Notes under the pieces: model-generated | The model's database searches: none | What the model saw: only the letters and a program-made list of their open reading frames with translations | Told to the model about the DNA's origin: nothing | Assembly (NCBI RefSeq): GCF_002261215.1 | Contig: NZ_NEVS01000004.1 | Coordinates: forward strand, 4,216,001 to 4,280,000 | Direction of reading: 5' to 3' | Origin: Bordetella genomosp. 11 | GTDB taxonomy: Bacteria > Pseudomonadota > Gammaproteobacteria > Burkholderiales > Burkholderiaceae_B | Length of the DNA stretch: 64,000 bases | Part shown: piece after piece, positions 7,480 to 17,629 of the stretch | How the letters are laid out: every line of letters starts with the position of its first letter | Numbering within the stretch: position 1 is the first letter of the stretch | Position numbers and translations under genes: made by a program

Positions 7480-7781
7480 CGCCGTCCGTCACCCCCGCGG
7501 GTGCCCCCTGCCCGACGGCGGCGGCACCCGCGGCGGGCGAGCGGCGGCAATGCGATCCGCTTTCAACGTCATGGACTGCCCGCCGGATTCGCATAAACCG
7601 GCGGGCCAGCATGCATTAATGCGCGTCGATTATGAACAATATGCAGCCGCGCACATGCCGCGTTCGCAAAAAATTATTTCAGCTTTGACAGGGAGCCGGC
7701 CCAATCGACAGGGACATTGTGCAAAAATCGCGCTGTCACATCGCATTCCCGCCCCACCCTTGGAGCCAGAGGCAATCCCAC
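7480..7781. other. Non-coding region before opgG
   Basis: About 300 bases without a supported gene. It holds the GC-rich tail of the DUF1488 transcript, then an AT-richer stretch (around 7610-7690) that is the likely opgGH promoter region. I could not fix promoter boxes. Confidence 0.4.
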
Positions 7782-9368
7782 GTGTTTGCGCATTCTTCCC
7801 GCCGGCTGACCGGCGCACTGTCCGCACTTTGCGTGTCAATGGCCGCCTTTGTCGGCATGGGCATCAGCCAATCCGCCCAGGCTTTCTCGTTTTTCGATGT
7901 CATGAAGCAGGCCCGCGACCTGGCGGACCAAAGCTACAAGGCGCCGGAACCCAATCTGCCGGATTCCCTGCAGGAATTGAAATTCGCGGGCTACCAGCAG
8001 GTGCGGTTCAAGAATGACCATCTGCACTGGGGTAACGCGGGCACGAAATTCACGCTGAGCTTCTATCATGAAGGCATGCATTTCAATACACCGGTCCGCA
8101 TCAACGAAATCGATGCCTCCGGCGTGCATGAAATCAAATTCAATCCGGACGATTTCGATTACGGCAATTTGAAGCTCGACGCGGCGGCCCTGAAGAATCT
8201 GGGTTTCGCCGGTTTCCGGGTGCTGTATCCGGTCAATAGCAAGGACAAAAAAGACGACGAGCTGGCTTCCTTTCTGGGCGCCAGTTATTTTCGGGTGATC
8301 GGCAAGGGCCAGGTGTATGGCCTGTCGGCGCGCGGCCTGGCGATCGACACCGCCCTGCCGTCCGGCGAGGAATTCCCCCGTTTCCGTGAATACTGGATCG
8401 CGCGGCCGGCGCCCGAGGACACCACGCTGACGATCTATGCCTTGCTGGATTCGCCGCGCGCCACCGGTGCCTATCGCTTTGTCGTGAAGCCCGGCGACGA
8501 CGGTACCGTCGTCGATGTGAAAGCCCGCATTTTCCTGCGCGACCAGGTCGGCCGCCTGGGCATCGCCCCGTTGACCAGCATGTTCCTTTATGGCTCCAAC
8601 CAGCCATCGCCGGTGGTGAACTACCGGCCGGAAATGCACGACTCGGACGGCCTGGCCATACATACCGGCAATGACGAATGGCTGTGGCGGCCATTGGTCA
8701 ATCCCCGCCGCCTGGCCGTCAGCGCATTCAGCGCGGAAAACCCCCGCGGCTTCGGGCTGCTGCAGCGCGGCCGCGAGTTCAGCCGCTACGAAGACCTGGA
8801 CGATCGCTACGAAAAGCGGCCCAGCCTGTGGATCGAACCGCAGGGCGATTGGGGCAAGGGCAGCGTCCAGCTCGTGGAAATCCCCACAAAAGATGAAACC
8901 AACGACAACATCGTGGCGTTCTGGGTGCCGGAGAAACAGCCGGCCAAGGGAGAACCGCTGGATGCCGATTACCGCATGACGTGGACCTTGAACGAAAGCA
9001 AGGCGCACACCACCCCGCTGGCGTGGGTCATGCAAACGCGCCGTTCGCGCGAGGAAGTGAAAGGCCCGGATCTTATCCGCCGCGCCGACGGCAGCATCGC
9101 GTACATCATCGATTTCGTCGGTCCGTCCTTGAAGTCGCTGCCGGCGGATGCCACCATCACCGCGGACACCTGGGTCGACGGCAACGGCCAGATCATCGAA
9201 AACAGTGTGCGCCCCAACCCGGTGACGGGCGGACGGCGCCTGACGCTGCGCGTGAACGTGAAAGATCCCACCAAGCCGGTGGAAATGCGGGCTTTCCTGA
9301 CCAATGGGCAAGCGCCTTTGTCGGAAACCTGGACTTATCGCATCCCGAATGAACCTGAAGCCAAATAA
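7782..9368 (+). CDS. opgG: Glucan biosynthesis protein G (periplasmic)
   Basis: OpgG/MdoG takes part in the synthesis of osmoregulated periplasmic glucans, introducing or organising beta-1,6 branches on the glucan backbone in the periplasm. The 528-residue product has a signal peptide ending near [10 protein letters not shown], then the family's beta-sandwich domain ([29 protein letters not shown]-type motifs such as [16 protein letters not shown]) and a C-terminal Ig-like domain. I chose the GTG at 7782, which has an AGAGG nearby and gives the usual length; the open frame extends 21 codons further upstream without a signal. Its stop lies inside the opgH start region (20-base overlap), so the two are co-translated. 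Confidence 0.95.
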   Translation: MFAHSSRRLTGALSALCVSMAAFVGMGISQSAQAFSFFDVMKQARDLADQSYKAPEPNLPDSLQELKFAGYQQVRFKNDHLHWGNAGTKFTLSFYHEGMHFNTPVRINEIDASGVHEIKFNPDDFDYGNLKLDAAALKNLGFAGFRVLYPVNSKDKKDDELASFLGASYFRVIGKGQVYGLSARGLAIDTALPSGEEFPRFREYWIARPAPEDTTLTIYALLDSPRATGAYRFVVKPGDDGTVVDVKARIFLRDQVGRLGIAPLTSMFLYGSNQPSPVVNYRPEMHDSDGLAIHTGNDEWLWRPLVNPRRLAVSAFSAENPRGFGLLQRGREFSRYEDLDDRYEKRPSLWIEPQGDWGKGSVQLVEIPTKDETNDNIVAFWVPEKQPAKGEPLDADYRMTWTLNESKAHTTPLAWVMQTRRSREEVKGPDLIRRADGSIAYIIDFVGPSLKSLPADATITADTWVDGNGQIIENSVRPNPVTGGRRLTLRVNVKDPTKPVEMRAFLTNGQAPLSETWTYRIPNEPEAK

Positions 9369-11883
9369 CAGCCTGCCCGGCAACGACGCGGTGGAAGATT
9401 ATCTCGACCGCCTGGCGCTGCCTCCCGAAGCGCGGGGGGCGGCCGCCGCTCGCGCGGCGGAAGCGGCAGGCGAAGGCCGGTCCGCCCTGGACGCCGTGCA
9501 CCGCTCGCTGGCGGACAGGGGCGCACCCGGCGGCGACCCGGTATTGGCCTCCGGCCTGCAGCGGCTGCGCGCCGCCGAAGGCGGGGATCCGGACATCGAC
9601 GGCATGGCCCGGCAAACGCCGGACTCGGGCGTTTGCCTGCCGTCGGCCCCGCCGTTGCGGCGCACGCCGATGTCACCGGAACCCTGGGTGCCCAATCCCC
9701 TGGTCCGTTTCTGGCGCCGCCTGCGCGGCCAGGGGCCGCACCTGTCGGACGACTACATGGCCACCGCGCCGCGCATGGACCCGCGCTGGCGCCAGGCCGG
9801 CAGCCGGCGCCGCATGTGCCTGCTGCTCCTGGTGATCCTGCAGACGGTCGTCGCGACGTACTACATGAAAGGCGTGCTGCCCTACCAGGGCAAGCAGGTA
9901 CTGGAAGTCGGCATCCTGTTTCTCTTTGCGCTGCTGTTCGGCTGGGTATCGGCCGGCTTCTGGACGGCGATGATGGGATTCCTGCAACTGCTGATCGGCC
10001 GCGACCGCTACAGTATCTCGGCGCGCGGCACGGAGGACGCTCCCATCGACCGGTCGGCCCGCACGGCGATCGTGATGCCGATCTGCAATGAAGACGTATC
10101 GCGGGTCTTCGCCGGCCTGCGTGCCACCTACGAATCGCTCGCCCAGACCGATGTGCTGGATCGCTTCGACATTTTCGTACTGAGCGACAGCTACAAGGCC
10201 GACATCTGCGTGGCGGAACAGCGCGCCTGGGTGGATCTATGCAAAGCGGTCAAGGGATTCGGCCGGATCTTCTATCGCCGCCGGCGCCGCCGCGTCAAGC
10301 GCAAGAGCGGCAACATCGACGACTTCTGCCGCCGCTGGGGCGGTAATTACCGCTACATGATCGTGCTGGACGCGGACAGCGTCATGAGCGGCGAATGCCT
10401 GAAGCGGCTGGTGCAGTTGATGGAAGCCAGCCCCGATGCGGGCATCATCCAGAGCGCGCCGCAGGCCAGCGGCATGGACAGCCTGTACGCACGCATCCAG
10501 CAATTCGCGACGCGGGTGTACGGGCCTTTGTTCACGGCCGGCATGCACTATTGGCAGCTGGGCGAATCGCATTACTGGGGCCACAACGCCATCATCCGGC
10601 TGGCGCCCTTCATGCGCCACTGCGTATTGGCGCCCCTGCCCGGCAAGGGGGCCTTCGCGGGCGCCATCCTGTCGCACGACTTCGTCGAAGCGGCACTGAT
10701 GCGCCGCGCCGGCTGGGGGGTATGGATCGCCTACGACCTGCCCGGCAGCTATGAGGAACTGCCACCCAATCTGCTGGAGGAACTGCAGCGCGATCAGCGG
10801 TGGTGCCACGGCAACCTGATGAACTTCCGGCTGTTCTTCATCCAGGGCTTCCATCCGGTGCATCGCGCGGTGTTCCTGACGGGCGTGATGTCGTATTTGT
10901 CCGCGCCCCTGTGGTTCCTGTTCCTGCTGCTGTCCACCGCGCTGCTTGCGGTGCATACGCTGACCGAACCGCAGTACTTCGTCGAGCCCCGCCAGCTGTT
11001 TCCGATTTGGCCGCAGTGGCATCCGGACAAGGCGATCGCATTGTTTTCCACGACAGCCGTGCTGCTGTTCCTGCCCAAGGTGCTGGGCGTGCTTCTGGTA
11101 TGGGCGCGCGGCGCGCGGCTGTTCGGTGGCCGCCGGAAAGCCCTGTCGAGCATGCTGATGGAAGTGCTGTTCTCCATGTTGCTGGCGCCGGTGCGCATGC
11201 TGTTCCACACGCGCTTCGTGGTGGCGGCTTTCCTGGGCCTGTCGGCGAAGTGGATTTCACCTGCCCGCGACAACGACCAGACGACATGGGGCGACGCATT
11301 CAAGCGGCACGGTTCGCAGACCTTGCTGGGCCTGTGCTGGGCCGCACTGGTGGCGTGGCTGAACCCGGTCTTCCTGCTATGGATGGCGCCCATCCTGGCC
11401 GCCCTGCTGCTGATCATCCCGCTCTCGGTCTATTCCAGCCGGGTGGACCTGGGCCGGCGCGCCTATCTGTCGCGGTTGTTCCGCATACCGGAGGAAACCC
11501 AGCCGCCGACGGAACTGCAGGCGACCCGGCGCTATACCGCGCAGAACCGCAACGTGGCGCATACCCCGGACTTCGAAGACGCGGTGGTGGACCCGGGGGT
11601 CAATGCCCTGGCCTGCGCCATGGCCACCGGGCGCCACAAGCCCAACCCGCTGAACGAAGCGCAGCGCCGGGAACAAGTGGACCGCGTCATGGAATACGGC
11701 GTGGACGCGCTTTCGGAACCGCAGAAAATCAAGCTGTTGGACGACCCCGTGGTGCTGAGCCGGGTGCACGGGGCGATGTGGCGCAGCCGCGAGGACCACG
11801 CCTTGCAACTGCGCCAGCGCACCGCCCCGCGCGAGGAACCGCCGGAACCGCTCGTTACAGCGGAAACGGCGGCCGTGCTTTGA
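9349..11883 (+). CDS. opgH: Glucans biosynthesis glucosyltransferase H
   Basis: OpgH/MdoH is the inner-membrane GT2 glucosyltransferase that polymerises UDP-glucose into the linear backbone of periplasmic glucans. The 844-residue protein has N-terminal membrane segments (around residues 155-215), a cytoplasmic GT2 domain with [10 protein letters not shown] and the RDQRWCHGN processivity motif, and a block of C-terminal membrane helices. The cytoplasmic C-terminal tail of about 150 residues is typical. The ATG at 9349 overlaps opgG and is the natural coupled start. In enteric bacteria OpgH also links UDP-glucose level to cell size; whether it does so here is not visible. Confidence 0.95.
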   Translation: MNLKPNNSLPGNDAVEDYLDRLALPPEARGAAAARAAEAAGEGRSALDAVHRSLADRGAPGGDPVLASGLQRLRAAEGGDPDIDGMARQTPDSGVCLPSAPPLRRTPMSPEPWVPNPLVRFWRRLRGQGPHLSDDYMATAPRMDPRWRQAGSRRRMCLLLLVILQTVVATYYMKGVLPYQGKQVLEVGILFLFALLFGWVSAGFWTAMMGFLQLLIGRDRYSISARGTEDAPIDRSARTAIVMPICNEDVSRVFAGLRATYESLAQTDVLDRFDIFVLSDSYKADICVAEQRAWVDLCKAVKGFGRIFYRRRRRRVKRKSGNIDDFCRRWGGNYRYMIVLDADSVMSGECLKRLVQLMEASPDAGIIQSAPQASGMDSLYARIQQFATRVYGPLFTAGMHYWQLGESHYWGHNAIIRLAPFMRHCVLAPLPGKGAFAGAILSHDFVEAALMRRAGWGVWIAYDLPGSYEELPPNLLEELQRDQRWCHGNLMNFRLFFIQGFHPVHRAVFLTGVMSYLSAPLWFLFLLLSTALLAVHTLTEPQYFVEPRQLFPIWPQWHPDKAIALFSTTAVLLFLPKVLGVLLVWARGARLFGGRRKALSSMLMEVLFSMLLAPVRMLFHTRFVVAAFLGLSAKWISPARDNDQTTWGDAFKRHGSQTLLGLCWAALVAWLNPVFLLWMAPILAALLLIIPLSVYSSRVDLGRRAYLSRLFRIPEETQPPTELQATRRYTAQNRNVAHTPDFEDAVVDPGVNALACAMATGRHKPNPLNEAQRREQVDRVMEYGVDALSEPQKIKLLDDPVVLSRVHGAMWRSREDHALQLRQRTAPREEPPEPLVTAETAAVL

Positions 11884-11892
11884 ACGGTTGGC

Positions 11893-12846
11893 TTACAAGG
11901 TCCGTATCGGCGCGCCCGCTGCCCAGGCCTTGATAGCCTCCAGCACGTTCTCGTAGAACGTGCGGAAGTTGTCGGCGCTGACGTAGCCCAGATGCGGGGT
12001 CAGCACCACATTGTCCAGCTTGCGGACGGGATCGTCCGCGGGCAGCGGCTCGATGGGATAGACATCCAGGCCCGCCCCACCGATACGCCGGTTGCGCAAC
12101 GCATCCATGAGCGCGTCGTGGTCCACCAGCCCCGCCCGTGAGGTATTCACCAGGAAGGCCGTCGATTTCATGGCCGCGATACTGGCCGCGTCCACGACCT
12201 GCCGTGTCGACGCCGACAGGATCAAGTGAATGCTGACGACGTCGGAGGTCGCGAACAGTTCCTGCTTGTCGACGTACCGGGCGCCGCCCTGTTCAGCGCG
12301 CTCCGGCGTCAGGTTGGGGCTCCATGCGACGATATCCATGTCGAAGGCCCGCCCCACCCTGGCCAGGGCGCTACCCAGCTTGCCCAGGCCGACCACCCCC
12401 AGGCGCTTGCCCTTCAGCGGAACCGGCATGCTGGTCTGCCACAGGCCCTTGCGCATATTGGCGTCTTCCGTGCACACGTTCTTGAACAGCGCCAGGATCA
12501 ATGCCCAGCTCAGTTCGGCGGTGGCATTCAGGCCGTTGTCCGAACCCGGCGCGCCGCACACCACGATGCCGCGCGCCTTGCACGCGGCCAGGTCCACCGA
12601 ATTGTTGCGCAGCCCGGTGGTCACCAGCAGGCGCAGGTTCGGCAGGGCGTTGACGAGCTCGGCCGGGAACGGCGTGCGCTCGCGCATGATGACAATGACA
12701 TCGAAGGGCTGCAGCGTGGATACGCGCTGGGGGCCTTCGGGCAGATACTCGCGAAACACCTGTACGCTGGCCTGCGGCCCCAGCGAGGCCCAGTCGGCGT
12801 AATCCTTGGCCACGCCATGGTAGTCGTCAAGAATGGCGATCTTCAA
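11893..12846 (-). CDS. D-2-hydroxyacid dehydrogenase family protein
   Basis: A 317-residue NAD-dependent dehydrogenase of the D-isomer-specific 2-hydroxyacid family, which interconverts 2-keto acids and D-2-hydroxy acids. The Rossmann motif is GVVGLGKLGSALARVG. The substrate-binding arginine lies in NTSRAGLVDHDAL, followed by the catalytic Glu region (LDVYPIEPLP) and the active-site histidine in TPHLGYVS. The N-terminal half contains the TTGLRNNSVDL motif. It is convergent with opgH and is separated from dsbC by about 46 bases on the same strand. The exact substrate (phosphoglycerate, glyoxylate or another) cannot be told from sequence. Confidence 0.85.
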   Translation of the reverse strand: MKIAILDDYHGVAKDYADWASLGPQASVQVFREYLPEGPQRVSTLQPFDVIVIMRERTPFPAELVNALPNLRLLVTTGLRNNSVDLAACKARGIVVCGAPGSDNGLNATAELSWALILALFKNVCTEDANMRKGLWQTSMPVPLKGKRLGVVGLGKLGSALARVGRAFDMDIVAWSPNLTPERAEQGGARYVDKQELFATSDVVSIHLILSASTRQVVDAASIAAMKSTAFLVNTSRAGLVDHDALMDALRNRRIGGAGLDVYPIEPLPADDPVRKLDNVVLTPHLGYVSADNFRTFYENVLEAIKAWAAGAPIRTL

Positions 12847-12892
12847 TGCCTTCTCCTGGTGGGATGGTAGGGTTGCGAGGCAGCGTGCCCGT

Positions 12893-13774
12893 TCAGCCGC
12901 CCTTCTGCGTAGGTTTATTCAGGTGCGCCAGCAGCTCCTCGCGCGGCAAGGCGCCGCTGACGCGGCTGCCATCGCGGAAGAACAGCGTCGGCGTTCCGCG
13001 CACCATCAAGCGCTGGCCCAGGGCCAGGACCTGTTCTATCGGCGCGCTGCAATTGCCGCTGGCCGGCGCGGGCATCTTGCCGCGCACCATCCAGTCGTCC
13101 CATGCCTGGCCGGGATGCGGCGCGCACCAGATATCGCGCGCCTTGACGCGCGAATCGGGCGCCAGAATGGGGTAGATGAAGGTATAGACGGTCAGGTTGG
13201 GGACGTCTTCGAGCGTCTGGCGCAGCTGCTTGCAGTAGCCGCAGTTGGGATCCTCGAAGACCGCCAGCACGCGTGAACCGTCGCCCGTGACCCGCTTGAC
13301 GGCCAGGTTCAGCGGCAATTGGTCGAACGACACCGCGCCGATCTGCTCCTGCCGTTCGCGCGTAACGTCCTGGCGGGTCGCCGCGTCGATCAGGGGACCT
13401 TCCATGACCCAGCCCACGTTCGAATCGGTGTAGATCAGATCCATGCCGACCTGCACTTCGAACAAACCGTAGGGCGTGCGGCGCACGGCGGTCACGGCCA
13501 GGTCCGGAAAGCGTTGGTGGAACAGCGCCGCGACCTGCTCGGTGTCGCCCGCATTGCCCTGTCCGGAAGCCGTGCTGATCACTTTCTCGCCGGGGTTGGG
13601 CCCGGCGGTGCTCGTCACCTTGGCCGAGGGGCCGGCGCCGGAAGTACTGGTTACCGTTTCGCCGGGGACGGGCTGGCCGGCCGACTGGGTGGAAATGACC
13701 TTGTCCGCGGCATGGGCGGATACCGCTACCGCGGCGGCGACACCGACGGCCGAAAGCCAGGCGCGGAAATTCAT
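12893..13774 (-). CDS. dsbC: Thiol:disulfide interchange protein DsbC
   Basis: A periplasmic disulfide isomerase, 293 residues. A signal peptide ends after AHA (residue 22-23), a dimerisation domain follows (about residues 75-130), and a thioredoxin-fold domain carries the active site C178-G-Y-C181 (FEDPNCGYCKQL). The cis-proline loop RGTPTLFFRDG is present. Two further cysteines (in DIWCAPH and SGNCSAP) match the structural disulfide of DsbC. An unusual feature is a repetitive stretch of about 50 residues (24-73) between signal and dimerisation domain, built from variants of GEKVISTAS / AKVTSTAGP. The protein is therefore longer than the E. coli enzyme (about 236 residues). Confidence 0.92.
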   Translation of the reverse strand: MNFRAWLSAVGVAAAVAVSAHAADKVISTQSAGQPVPGETVTSTSGAGPSAKVTSTAGPNPGEKVISTASGQGNAGDTEQVAALFHQRFPDLAVTAVRRTPYGLFEVQVGMDLIYTDSNVGWVMEGPLIDAATRQDVTRERQEQIGAVSFDQLPLNLAVKRVTGDGSRVLAVFEDPNCGYCKQLRQTLEDVPNLTVYTFIYPILAPDSRVKARDIWCAPHPGQAWDDWMVRGKMPAPASGNCSAPIEQVLALGQRLMVRGTPTLFFRDGSRVSGALPREELLAHLNKPTQKGG

Positions 13775-13856
13775 TTGAGACTCCTTGATGCTCGATACAG
13801 TCCAGCCCCTGAACGGCGGCCGGACGCTGGCTTGGACCTCGGCATGGCCGGCGGGT

Positions 13857-15026
13857 TCATCCGCCGGAAGCTTGCTCGATCAACAGCCTTTTGAAAAGAG
13901 GTATTGCCTCGACCCAGCGCATGCCCGCATTCCGCGCCCAGGCCGCGGGGGCGGAACGGCTGGCGAACAGGCGGTGCAGCCCGTCCGTGGCCAGCCGCAT
14001 GGCCAGGACCGGTTCGGCGCGGGCGCGCTGGTAGCGCCGCAGGACACGGGGGTCTCCCGGGCTGCGGTACGGTTCCCGCCGCGCGACGATTGTAGCCAGC
14101 GTTTCGGCGTCGCCCAGCCCCAGATTCAGGCCCTGTCCCGCCAATGGATGCACGCGGTGGGCCGCGTCGCCGGCCAGGGCCACGCCGGGCGCGGCCATCT
14201 GGGCATGCTCGAGGAAAAGCGGAAAGCCGTGCAGCGCAATATTCATGCGCAGATCGCCCAACCGCCCCTGCGTCACCGCGGCAAGATGCGCGCGCACGGC
14301 ATCCGCCTGGGCGTCGGACGGCAGCGCCTGCACCGCCCGGGCGCGCGCCGCGGGCGCCGACCACACCATGGAAACCTGCGGCCCCCGTGCCGTGTCCGGC
14401 AGGGGCAGCAGCGCCAACACGCCCTCGTCGTGGAACCATTGCATCGCCGTGCCATGGTGCGGCAGCGACGCATCCAGATGCGTCACCAGGCCCACGGCGT
14501 CATAGGGCCGGGAATGTTGCACCAGTCCGGCCGCCGAGCGCAGCGGCGACGCCGCGCCATCCGCGCCGATGGCCAGCTCGGTCCGCAACTGGGCGCCGTT
14601 TTCCGTAAGCACGGCGCCATGCTGGTACCCGACGCACCGGTCCGGAATCCAGGGGATGCCCGAGAGGCGGACGGCCTGGGCCAGCACGCGCTCGACTTCA
14701 GCGGCCTCGACGATCCAGGCCAGATGCGGCTTGGCCGCCTGCCAGGCGTTCAACGTTACCGTCCCGTCGGCATCGCCATGCACTTCCATCGCGTCGACAG
14801 GGGCGATGCGCGCGGCCGGCAGGGCATCCCAGATGCCCAGGCCGGCAAGAAAGCGCTGGCTGGCCGGCGACAGCGCATACACACGCGGCTGGTAATGTTC
14901 GGCCGGCGCCGGCGGCACCGTGGCGACGGGCGCCAGCACGGTCACCGGCTGCTTCTGGCGCGCCAGCGCCAGGGCGGTCGCCAGGCCCACGATGCCGGCG
15001 CCGCAAACGAGTATTCCCTGGCTCAT
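13857..15026 (-). CDS. UbiH/VisC-type FAD-dependent aromatic hydroxylase
   Basis: A 389-residue flavoprotein monooxygenase of the UbiH/UbiF/VisC group, which hydroxylates the ring of ubiquinone precursors. It has the dinucleotide-binding motif CGAGIVGLATALALAR at the N-terminus, the AIGADGAASPLR segment and the FAD-ribityl motif ALAGDAAHRVHPLAGQGLNLG. The start (MSQGILV) overlaps the stop of mltA in an ATGA, so it is translationally coupled to it. The long open frame upstream of this start has no support. Which ring carbon it hydroxylates (C5, C6 or C8) cannot be assigned, so I give no symbol. Confidence 0.85.
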   Translation of the reverse strand: MSQGILVCGAGIVGLATALALARQKQPVTVLAPVATVPPAPAEHYQPRVYALSPASQRFLAGLGIWDALPAARIAPVDAMEVHGDADGTVTLNAWQAAKPHLAWIVEAAEVERVLAQAVRLSGIPWIPDRCVGYQHGAVLTENGAQLRTELAIGADGAASPLRSAAGLVQHSRPYDAVGLVTHLDASLPHHGTAMQWFHDEGVLALLPLPDTARGPQVSMVWSAPAARARAVQALPSDAQADAVRAHLAAVTQGRLGDLRMNIALHGFPLFLEHAQMAAPGVALAGDAAHRVHPLAGQGLNLGLGDAETLATIVARREPYRSPGDPRVLRRYQRARAEPVLAMRLATDGLHRLFASRSAPAAWARNAGMRWVEAIPLFKRLLIEQASGG

Positions 15027-16345
15027 CGCGCGCTGGGCTCCCCGGCCTGCTTCGGCCACAAAATCCACATCTGGCCGCGCTGCTTCATGCGCCCGGCCAT
15101 TTGTCCGGCGGCGTCGCCATAGCCCCAATAGAAATCGGCGCGGGCGGCTCCCCGGATAGCGGTCCCGGTATCCTGCGCGAACACCAGCCTATCCAGCGGG
15201 CGGTCCGTCCCCGGCCAGGTCGTTCCCAGGAATACCGGCGTGCCCAGCGGCACGAAGGACGTATCCACCGCGATGGACCGGCGCGCCGTCAGGCTCAGCC
15301 CGTACGCCCCGCGCGGCCCGGCTTCGGGGTCGGTAACGGGTTCTTCCTTGAAGAAGACCACCGCCGGATTGGCGTTCAGCATTTCGCGCACCCGCTGGGG
15401 GTTGCGCTGCGCCCAGGCGCGGATATTCTGCATCGATGCCTGGTCGGAGGACAGCTGGCCTTTGTCGACCAGCCAGCGGCCGATGGAAACGTAAGGCTGG
15501 CCGTTGTGATCGGCATAGGCGACGCGTATGGTCTTGCCGGCGTCGGGACCGCCAGTCAGCAGCACGCGGCCCGAACCCTGTACCTGCAGGAAGAAGTTGT
15601 CGACCGGATCGTCCACATAGACCAGCACCGGCGGGCGGCGGGCGGGGTTGCTTTCCAGCTCTGCGCGGGTGTCATAGGGGACGACGCGCTTGCCCTCCAG
15701 TTTGCCTCTTACCCGTTTGCCGGCCAATTCGGGATAGATCGCGCCCAGGTCGATGGTGAGGAGATCCTTGGGCGGCATATACAGGGGCCATTGATCCAGC
15801 CCGCCCTGCACGCGCGACCCGCGCACCAGCGGCTCGTAATAGCCGGTGACCATATTGGAAGCAGGTTTGCCGTCGGCGGCCAGCAGACGCCAGGGCTGCA
15901 GGTAGGTTTGCAAAAAGCGGCGCACGCTTTCGGGGTCGGTCGCAACGGGACGCCGCGCGGGGTCGATGGCGGCGGCGCAGACGGGTTGCCAGGCGCGCGG
16001 GGTGGCGCGCGCCGGCAAGGTCAGGTTGCCGGAGGTCGGCCGCATCAGCCCCTTGCAGTTGAGCAGGAATACCTGCCAGAACTGCGCCAGGTCGTCGTCG
16101 CGCCAGGCCGGGATCTCGCTGTAGTTCACACGCTGGAAGCGGCCCGCAAGGGGGCGGGTCGGCGTATCGGGCAAGGCGGCAAGCGCGGGCACGACCAGGG
16201 GGGCCTCCGCGCCGGGCGCAACCGTGGCGGCGCCGGGCGTGCCGGCGGCCTGCTCGGCGGGGATCTGGTTTTCGACGGTCGAGCAACCGGCCAGGGCGCC
16301 GGCAAGCAGCAGGAGCGGAGCCAGTCGGGACAATGAGCGCTTCAT
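15023..16345 (-). CDS. mltA: Membrane-bound lytic murein transglycosylase A
   Basis: MltA cleaves the glycan strand of peptidoglycan with formation of 1,6-anhydromuramic acid, at the outer membrane. The 440-residue protein starts with a lipoprotein signal (LLLLAGALAGCS; lipid-modified Cys at about residue 21). The MltA domain follows (GYYEPLVRGS, DPVDNFFLQVQGSGR), then the C-terminal 3D domain with the catalytic aspartate in VFAQDTGTAIRGAARADFYWG. The start at 16345 is the one that yields the lipobox at the proper distance. It overlaps the UbiH-type hydroxylase gene by four bases. Confidence 0.93.
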   Translation of the reverse strand: MKRSLSRLAPLLLLAGALAGCSTVENQIPAEQAAGTPGAATVAPGAEAPLVVPALAALPDTPTRPLAGRFQRVNYSEIPAWRDDDLAQFWQVFLLNCKGLMRPTSGNLTLPARATPRAWQPVCAAAIDPARRPVATDPESVRRFLQTYLQPWRLLAADGKPASNMVTGYYEPLVRGSRVQGGLDQWPLYMPPKDLLTIDLGAIYPELAGKRVRGKLEGKRVVPYDTRAELESNPARRPPVLVYVDDPVDNFFLQVQGSGRVLLTGGPDAGKTIRVAYADHNGQPYVSIGRWLVDKGQLSSDQASMQNIRAWAQRNPQRVREMLNANPAVVFFKEEPVTDPEAGPRGAYGLSLTARRSIAVDTSFVPLGTPVFLGTTWPGTDRPLDRLVFAQDTGTAIRGAARADFYWGYGDAAGQMAGRMKQRGQMWILWPKQAGEPSAR

Positions 16346-16398
16346 CGTGAATGGGGACAGATTATGCGGACGGCCCGGACTGGGCCGCCGATGCGGGA

Positions 16399-16773
16399 TC
16401 AATGCAGGGTGCGCGGCATGGCAAGCAGGAATTCCGCGATCGTCACTTCGAAGGGAATGCCGTTTTCGCCGACACAGTGATAGCTGCCGCGCATGGTACC
16501 CACGGGCGTGGGGAGCGGGCAGCCGCTGGTGTATTCAAAGGTCTCGCCGGGCGCCAGCAGGGGCTGCTGGCCGACCACGCCCAGGCCGCGGACTTCGCGC
16601 ACGCGCTGGTTGCCATCGGTGATGATCCAATGGCGGCTGATCACCTGCGCGGGATGTTCGCCGGTATTGGTGATGCGCACCGTATAGGCGAAAACGTATT
16701 CCTGCTCGCCGGGATTGGACTGTTCAGGCACGTAGCGCGGCTCCACGGCCACGGTAAGGTCATAGGGTTTCAC
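16399..16773 (-). CDS. apaG: Co2+/Mg2+ efflux-associated protein ApaG
   Basis: A 124-residue single-domain protein of the ApaG family with a fibronectin/immunoglobulin-like fold. Motifs visible are YVFAYTVRITNTGEHPAQVISRHWIITD in outline, EVRGLGVVGQQPLLAPGE and the strongly conserved GTMRGSYHCVGENG. ApaG influences cobalt resistance and diadenosine tetraphosphate levels in enteric bacteria, but its molecular role is still unclear. The gene lies 53 bases upstream of mltA on the same strand. It is divergent from rpe, with the shared promoter region at 16774-16911. Confidence 0.93.
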   Translation of the reverse strand: MKPYDLTVAVEPRYVPEQSNPGEQEYVFAYTVRITNTGEHPAQVISRHWIITDGNQRVREVRGLGVVGQQPLLAPGETFEYTSGCPLPTPVGTMRGSYHCVGENGIPFEVTIAEFLLAMPRTLH

Positions 16774-16911
16774 TGGCTTTCCGGCCTTTTAGTCTGGATC
16801 GACGGCAACTGCTGCCGGTACGGCGCCGCAATATCCGATGCGGCAATGGCGGCTGGCGCTGGTCCCGGCAAACTACAATATTGGCACATTATCCCTTGAA
16901 TGCCGCCGACC

Positions 16912-17616
16912 ATGTCTTTCCTATCCCCGGGCACCCGCATCGCGCCCAGCATCCTTTCCGCCGACTTCGCCCGCCTGGGCGAAGAAGTGCGCAATGTCGT
17001 CGCGGCGGGCGCCGACTGGATCCACTTCGACGTCATGGACAATCATTACGTCCCGAACCTGACGATCGGCCCCATGGTCTGTGCGGCCATCCGCCCGCAC
17101 GTCGAGGTACCCATCGACGTGCACTTGATGGTGGAGCCCGTCGACGAACTGGTTCCGCAATTCGCCAAGGCCGGGGCCAATATTATTTCCTTCCATCCGG
17201 AAGCGACGCGGCACGTGGACCGCACCCTCGCGTTGATCCGCGACCACGGCTGCAAGGCGGGGCTGGTCTTCAACCCGGCCACCTCGCTGGATCACATGGA
17301 CTATGTCATGGACAAGCTGGACGTGGTGCTGGTCATGTCGGTCAACCCCGGTTTCGGCGGCCAGAGCTTCCTGCCTTCGGCGCTGCAAAAGCTGCGCGAT
17401 GCGCGCGCGCGCATCGACCGCTGGACGAGCGCCGGGGGCCAGCACATCGCCCTGGAAGTCGACGGCGGCGTGAAGGTGGACAATATCGCCGAAATTCGCG
17501 CCGCGGGCGCGGACACGTTCGTGGCCGGATCCGCCATCTTCGGCCACCCCGACTACGCCTCGATCATCGGCGCGATGCGCCAGCAGATCGCCGCGGCCGG
17601 CTCGCTGTCCGCCTGA
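16912..17616 (+). CDS. rpe: Ribulose-phosphate 3-epimerase
   Basis: A TIM-barrel enzyme that interconverts ribulose 5-phosphate and xylulose 5-phosphate in the pentose phosphate and Calvin pathways. Diagnostic motifs are [52 protein letters not shown] and LEVDGGVK. These carry the catalytic aspartates (in VMDN and EVDGG) and the metal-binding histidines. Length is 234 residues from the second ATG; the ATG at 16900 would add MPPT and cannot be excluded. The gene is 13 bases from gph and belongs to the classic rpe-gph-trp arrangement of beta-proteobacteria. Confidence 0.95.
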   Translation: MSFLSPGTRIAPSILSADFARLGEEVRNVVAAGADWIHFDVMDNHYVPNLTIGPMVCAAIRPHVEVPIDVHLMVEPVDELVPQFAKAGANIISFHPEATRHVDRTLALIRDHGCKAGLVFNPATSLDHMDYVMDKLDVVLVMSVNPGFGGQSFLPSALQKLRDARARIDRWTSAGGQHIALEVDGGVKVDNIAEIRAAGADTFVAGSAIFGHPDYASIIGAMRQQIAAAGSLSA

Positions 17617-17629
17617 AGGGATCCCTCTC

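Noticed and set aside
10237..11208. Minus-strand frame of 323 codons inside opgH
   Set aside because: Gln/His/Arg-rich mirror of the glucosyltransferase coding frame, no start signal.
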